64,000 nt of DNA from the NCBI RefSeq assembly GCF_964199755.1, contig NC_133900.1:17127201-17191200 (forward strand). The letters are read 5' to 3'. This DNA is from Larus michahellis. Taxonomy: Eukaryota > Chordata > Aves > Charadriiformes > Laridae. This document shows, in pieces, positions 60,807-64,000 of this stretch. The translations under genes were made by a program, and so were the position numbers. The notes under the pieces are model-generated. The model searched no databases. It saw only the letters and a program-made list of their open reading frames with translations, and had not been told where the DNA came from. Each line of letters starts with the position of its first letter. The stretch's first letter is position 1.

Positions 60807-62426
60807 CGAAGTGTTGAGAATACTGTTTGGCCAGCTACGATCTCAGCTTAAACATAGTAGTATTGCTGTCGGATTTTCTTGCAATGCTTCTGAATTCCTG
60901 ATGGGGATGCCAGTAAATCAATAAGGAATTATAAACTTTTACAAAAAGCCACCAGGCTTCCTTCAGGACATATGGCTTTTGCTGCTTGCCCTGTCCTGCA
61001 CATCAATGAGTGGAAATTTGAGAGTCACAGGTTAGAGGATCTTGAAGGAAAAGTCCGTGTTGGAGCAGCAGATGCTGCGGCAGCTCCAGCTGAGTTCTGG
61101 CTCCTCCTTCTCTCTCCCTCCTCCGTCCCACCCCCTGCGAGATGTGCTGTAAAGGTCCTAACCCTGACAGTCTGTTGGTTCTGCTGAGGATGGATGCAAT
61201 TAAGCGAGCCACATGTGAGACATGCAAAGGTTTCAACTGGCTTGTGAGCCATACTTTGGGGCCTGGCTCTGATAAGATTTGGTGTGAGAGTCACTGAATC
61301 CACAGAATTTTCCCAACCAGCTGGAGTGGACGAGGGAAACTGTGTTTTTAACTCTGTTGGCAGCTTGAGCTGAAAAAGGGAAAAGGTCAGGATGGAATTG
61401 AAATTGGTAAGACAAATTAAATTCAAGTAGCTGGGTTCTTTTTTCTTTTCTTTTTTTTTAACATCAGTTACATTGAACTGGATTTTGGATTTAATAATGT
61501 CGATTATCCCGTACTCTTGTAGCGCAGACTCTTTGTCCCTGCAATTTCCAAGAGTTCCAGCATGCTGGCTGTGACATGGAATATCTCATAATTAACTGAA
61601 GATGTGGACTCAGTCCTTTAGTTCTTATTTTCCCTGTTCTAGGCTGTTGAACACAAATTCCTCCTACCCCACCTGGGTGTCCCTTGCCTCACGGGTCAGA
61701 AGATAGTGGAAACGGGGAGCACAGCGTGCCGTGCAGTTTGAGACTGGAGTGATCCAGATCAGTGCAGAGAGACACTGCAAACCTGAATCTCCTGCCTCGT
61801 CTTTGACACGTGCACTTTGTGTCTGAGCCGTGCTTTGAATTCACCGGAGCAATACACGCAGACGGCAGAGGGGCTGGGAAGATGACTCGCTGCATGAATT
61901 CACCTGTCATCTGGAATAGGGATCACAGAGAGCACAGGCTTCAGCAGCAGGGAGAACAAAAAGGCTGCAGATTTCCTTGGGCGCTATTGCTCTGCCGTCC
62001 CTCTGCAGACCCTCGCAGGTAGCTGCTGTGTAGCTTTCCAGGGGCTGCGTGTTTTCCTCACGCAATTAGTTAGGGACTCACCTAATAGGTAATATAACAA
62101 TGTATAATGTCCAGGAATGTGTATGAGGCACACATTTAACATAGGTTATTATTTCTTTTTGCTTTTTCCCTTGTCCCCTTGCCCTTTCCCCCACCCCTTT
62201 TTTCCCCCACTCCATGTTTTTTGGTGCTTATAGCAGTGCTGAGTCCTGTGGTGCAATCCCACACCACCAGAGAGAGAGGTGATCTTTAGGCACAGTTTTT
62301 TCAGGCACTAGTATCTTTGTCATTGGTAGCTGCTTTCTAAACACCAATTTAGCATTTGAATTGGTTCAGCTGACTTCCAGACTTTCTATCTCCTGCGTCC
62401 ACTTTATTATCTTTCTACTTTAATGT

Positions 62427-62450
62427 AAAAAAAAAAAAAAAAAAAAAAAA
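62427..62450 (+). repeat. Poly(A) run
   Basis: A24. It could be the tail of a retroposed sequence, but no recognisable body precedes it. Confidence 0.9.
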
Positions 62451-62814
62451 GTGATGTTCTGTTTAAAAATTGACTGCAGTGAAGAGCTACCTGTGACAGG
62501 GTTTAAACTGATATGCCAGTCAATATGTGTAAATTAGGAAAGAGACTGATGTAATCTATAGTCTCTGTAAAGGTTTCAGAGATGTACCTTGATCGTTAAT
62601 TAAGACAATAAGGATGTCTCATAAAATTACAGTTGAGGAGACTAATAATTCACTATTGAATGAAGAAAGGCAAGGTCACTTGTTTAATTACCTATTCTAA
62701 CATTTATATTCCTTGTATAAAACGCTCCCACTCACACAAAAGTCACGCTGATGGCTGTGGAAATGTTCAGGACTGGGAAATGCAGATTTCATACCTGAGC
62801 TTTGCGGGCAAGCT

Positions 62815-62830
62815 AAAAAAAAAAAAAAAA
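62815..62830 (+). repeat. Poly(A) run
   Basis: A16, about 360 bp after the previous poly(A) run. No retroposon body is recognised. Confidence 0.9.
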
Positions 62831-64000
62831 GTGTAGTTGTCTCTATCTATTTGTTCTGTTTGATTTTTTTGTGGTATCATTTATTATTTCAACCAGTCAA
62901 AGTTAACTCATAGCACATGCCTGGCACAGGTGTTTAAGGAAGAGCGAGTGGAAAAACGGAACAAGAATGAATGCTACAGATGCAGGGTTAGATCAGTATT
63001 GCTGTGCTGGGTTTTAACCGTGGAGAGCTGTATTGAAATTAATAGTGCTATCACTATTCTTTTTTTCCTAATTTTCTGATATAGGATCTGACTCCAATTC
63101 CTTTTATGTCTCAAGAATGTAATAAAGATCTTGCAAAGATGTTAGTGCAGAAATCGTGAAGGTAGTCAGCTACCTGAAAAATCCAAGATGTTCAGCAAAC
63201 ATAGTTGGAGGAAGGAAGGAAAAAGAGAAGGGGAAAAGATAAATTGCAGAGGCCATAATATCATGCTGATATATGACAGGACAGAGGGTTAGTAGTGGTT
63301 CTGCTCTCGTGCGGGCTGTCTGGAGGGAGGAGGGTAAGGGTGGATGGGAGACCAGGCTCCCCGCATGATGGTCTCCCCACTAAGGCAGTGTCTACACCAC
63401 GGCAAGGCTTCAGAAGCCATTGCTTTGATAGGTTTGTTGCTGTTTACGTAGATTCTGGGATTTAAGATAAAAGGCCCTAGTTGAAATGAAAATGACTGAA
63501 CGAAATCTCTCAGAATTCTGGAAACACTCGAAACTTTTTGAAGATTACCAGTAGTTCTGAAAAAGCGTCGTTCGGGCAGGCCCTGACTGAAGGAGAGACG
63601 TCTGCTGGAGGGGAGAGGTTCCTGTGGGCTAGCTGGTGGGAGGAGAGGGCAAGCAGGTGCGTGGGCTGCCGTGATGCATGGCCTTATTTTTTCGGATCCA
63701 AGAGCTGTGGAAAAAGGGGCTATGGGCTAATCTCTTCCGCAGGGGATGAAGATATTTCAACGTTTTGATTTTTACAAGTGACTGCCTTTGTCAATTTAAC
63801 GCTGGTGATGTAAGGTGTCATGACCGGGTACAGGTGGTTATTGCCTGGAGCGTACATGGAAGAGGCAAATATCTACACAGAAGGGAACAGTTAAAAGGCA
63901 AAGCCTTAACCAGGTTTCTCATCCTCTGCCAAGCCCATGGCACGTCTTTCGAGGAAGCAAAGTTCAGGGAACTTAGCTGGAGCTTCCTGCCCTCCCTTCC

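Larger units (their letters stand above)
52300..64000 (+). other. SLC7A11: SLC7A11 intron 6, incomplete
   Basis: At least 11.7 kb of a phase-2 intron, cut by the window edge. I read through it for the exon continuing with TIPLAIC and TM7 and did not find it. Contents: a (TTTG)n repeat, a CR1 fragment, a C-rich tract, a probable MIR relic, a short tandem array, a G17 run and two poly(A) runs, all listed separately. No independent gene is supported inside it. Confidence 0.85.

Noticed and set aside
52300-64000. Search for SLC7A11 exon 7 (TIPLAI and TM7)
   Set aside because: No sequence in any frame matches, so the exon lies past the window edge. This was a reading by eye; a translated alignment with a bird xCT protein would confirm it.

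Overview
The window is vertebrate nuclear DNA, almost certainly from a bird. Coding sequence is broken into short exons with GT-AG introns, the background is AT-rich and gene-poor, and there are five 5'-truncated CR1-type LINE 3' ends. These carry the tail motif ATTCTATGATTCTATGA that is typical of avian CR1. I cannot name the species from sequence alone.

Only one protein-coding gene can be supported. It is the 5' half of SLC7A11 (xCT), the light chain of the cystine/glutamate exchanger system xc-, on the + strand. Six coding exons lie at 30413-30689, 33735-33861, 38146-38261, 46719-46844, 49061-49160 and 52255-52299. Together they encode residues 1-263 plus two bases of codon 264, about half of the roughly 500-residue protein, from the cytosolic N-terminus through transmembrane segment 6. 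Every junction keeps frame and uses GT/AG. The window ends inside intron 6, and I could not find the next exon, so the C-terminal half lies beyond 64000.

Layout: 1-28400 is intergenic, AT-rich, and shows only simple repeats and short open frames without coding character. 28400-29550 is distal upstream DNA with one GC-rich patch. 29550-30145 is the promoter. It holds an inverted pair of ATF4-type amino-acid response elements with a 9-bp spacer, a TATA-like box, and weaker CRE-like, NF-E2-like and RFX X-box matches. 30146-30412 is the inferred 5' UTR with one upstream ATG. 30413-64000 is the gene body. The introns hold CR1 fragments, one probable MIR relic, homopolymer tracts, a short tandem array and G-rich tracts.

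The promoter elements and the product fit together. Amino-acid limitation and ER stress (ATF4), and probably oxidative stress (CNC-bZIP factors), would raise cystine import for glutathione synthesis. I see no prokaryotic, CRISPR, viral or otherwise undescribed system. The most interesting leads are regulatory: conservation of the paired AARE, a composite antioxidant-response-like site in intron 2, and inverted CR1 copies that flank exon 3.
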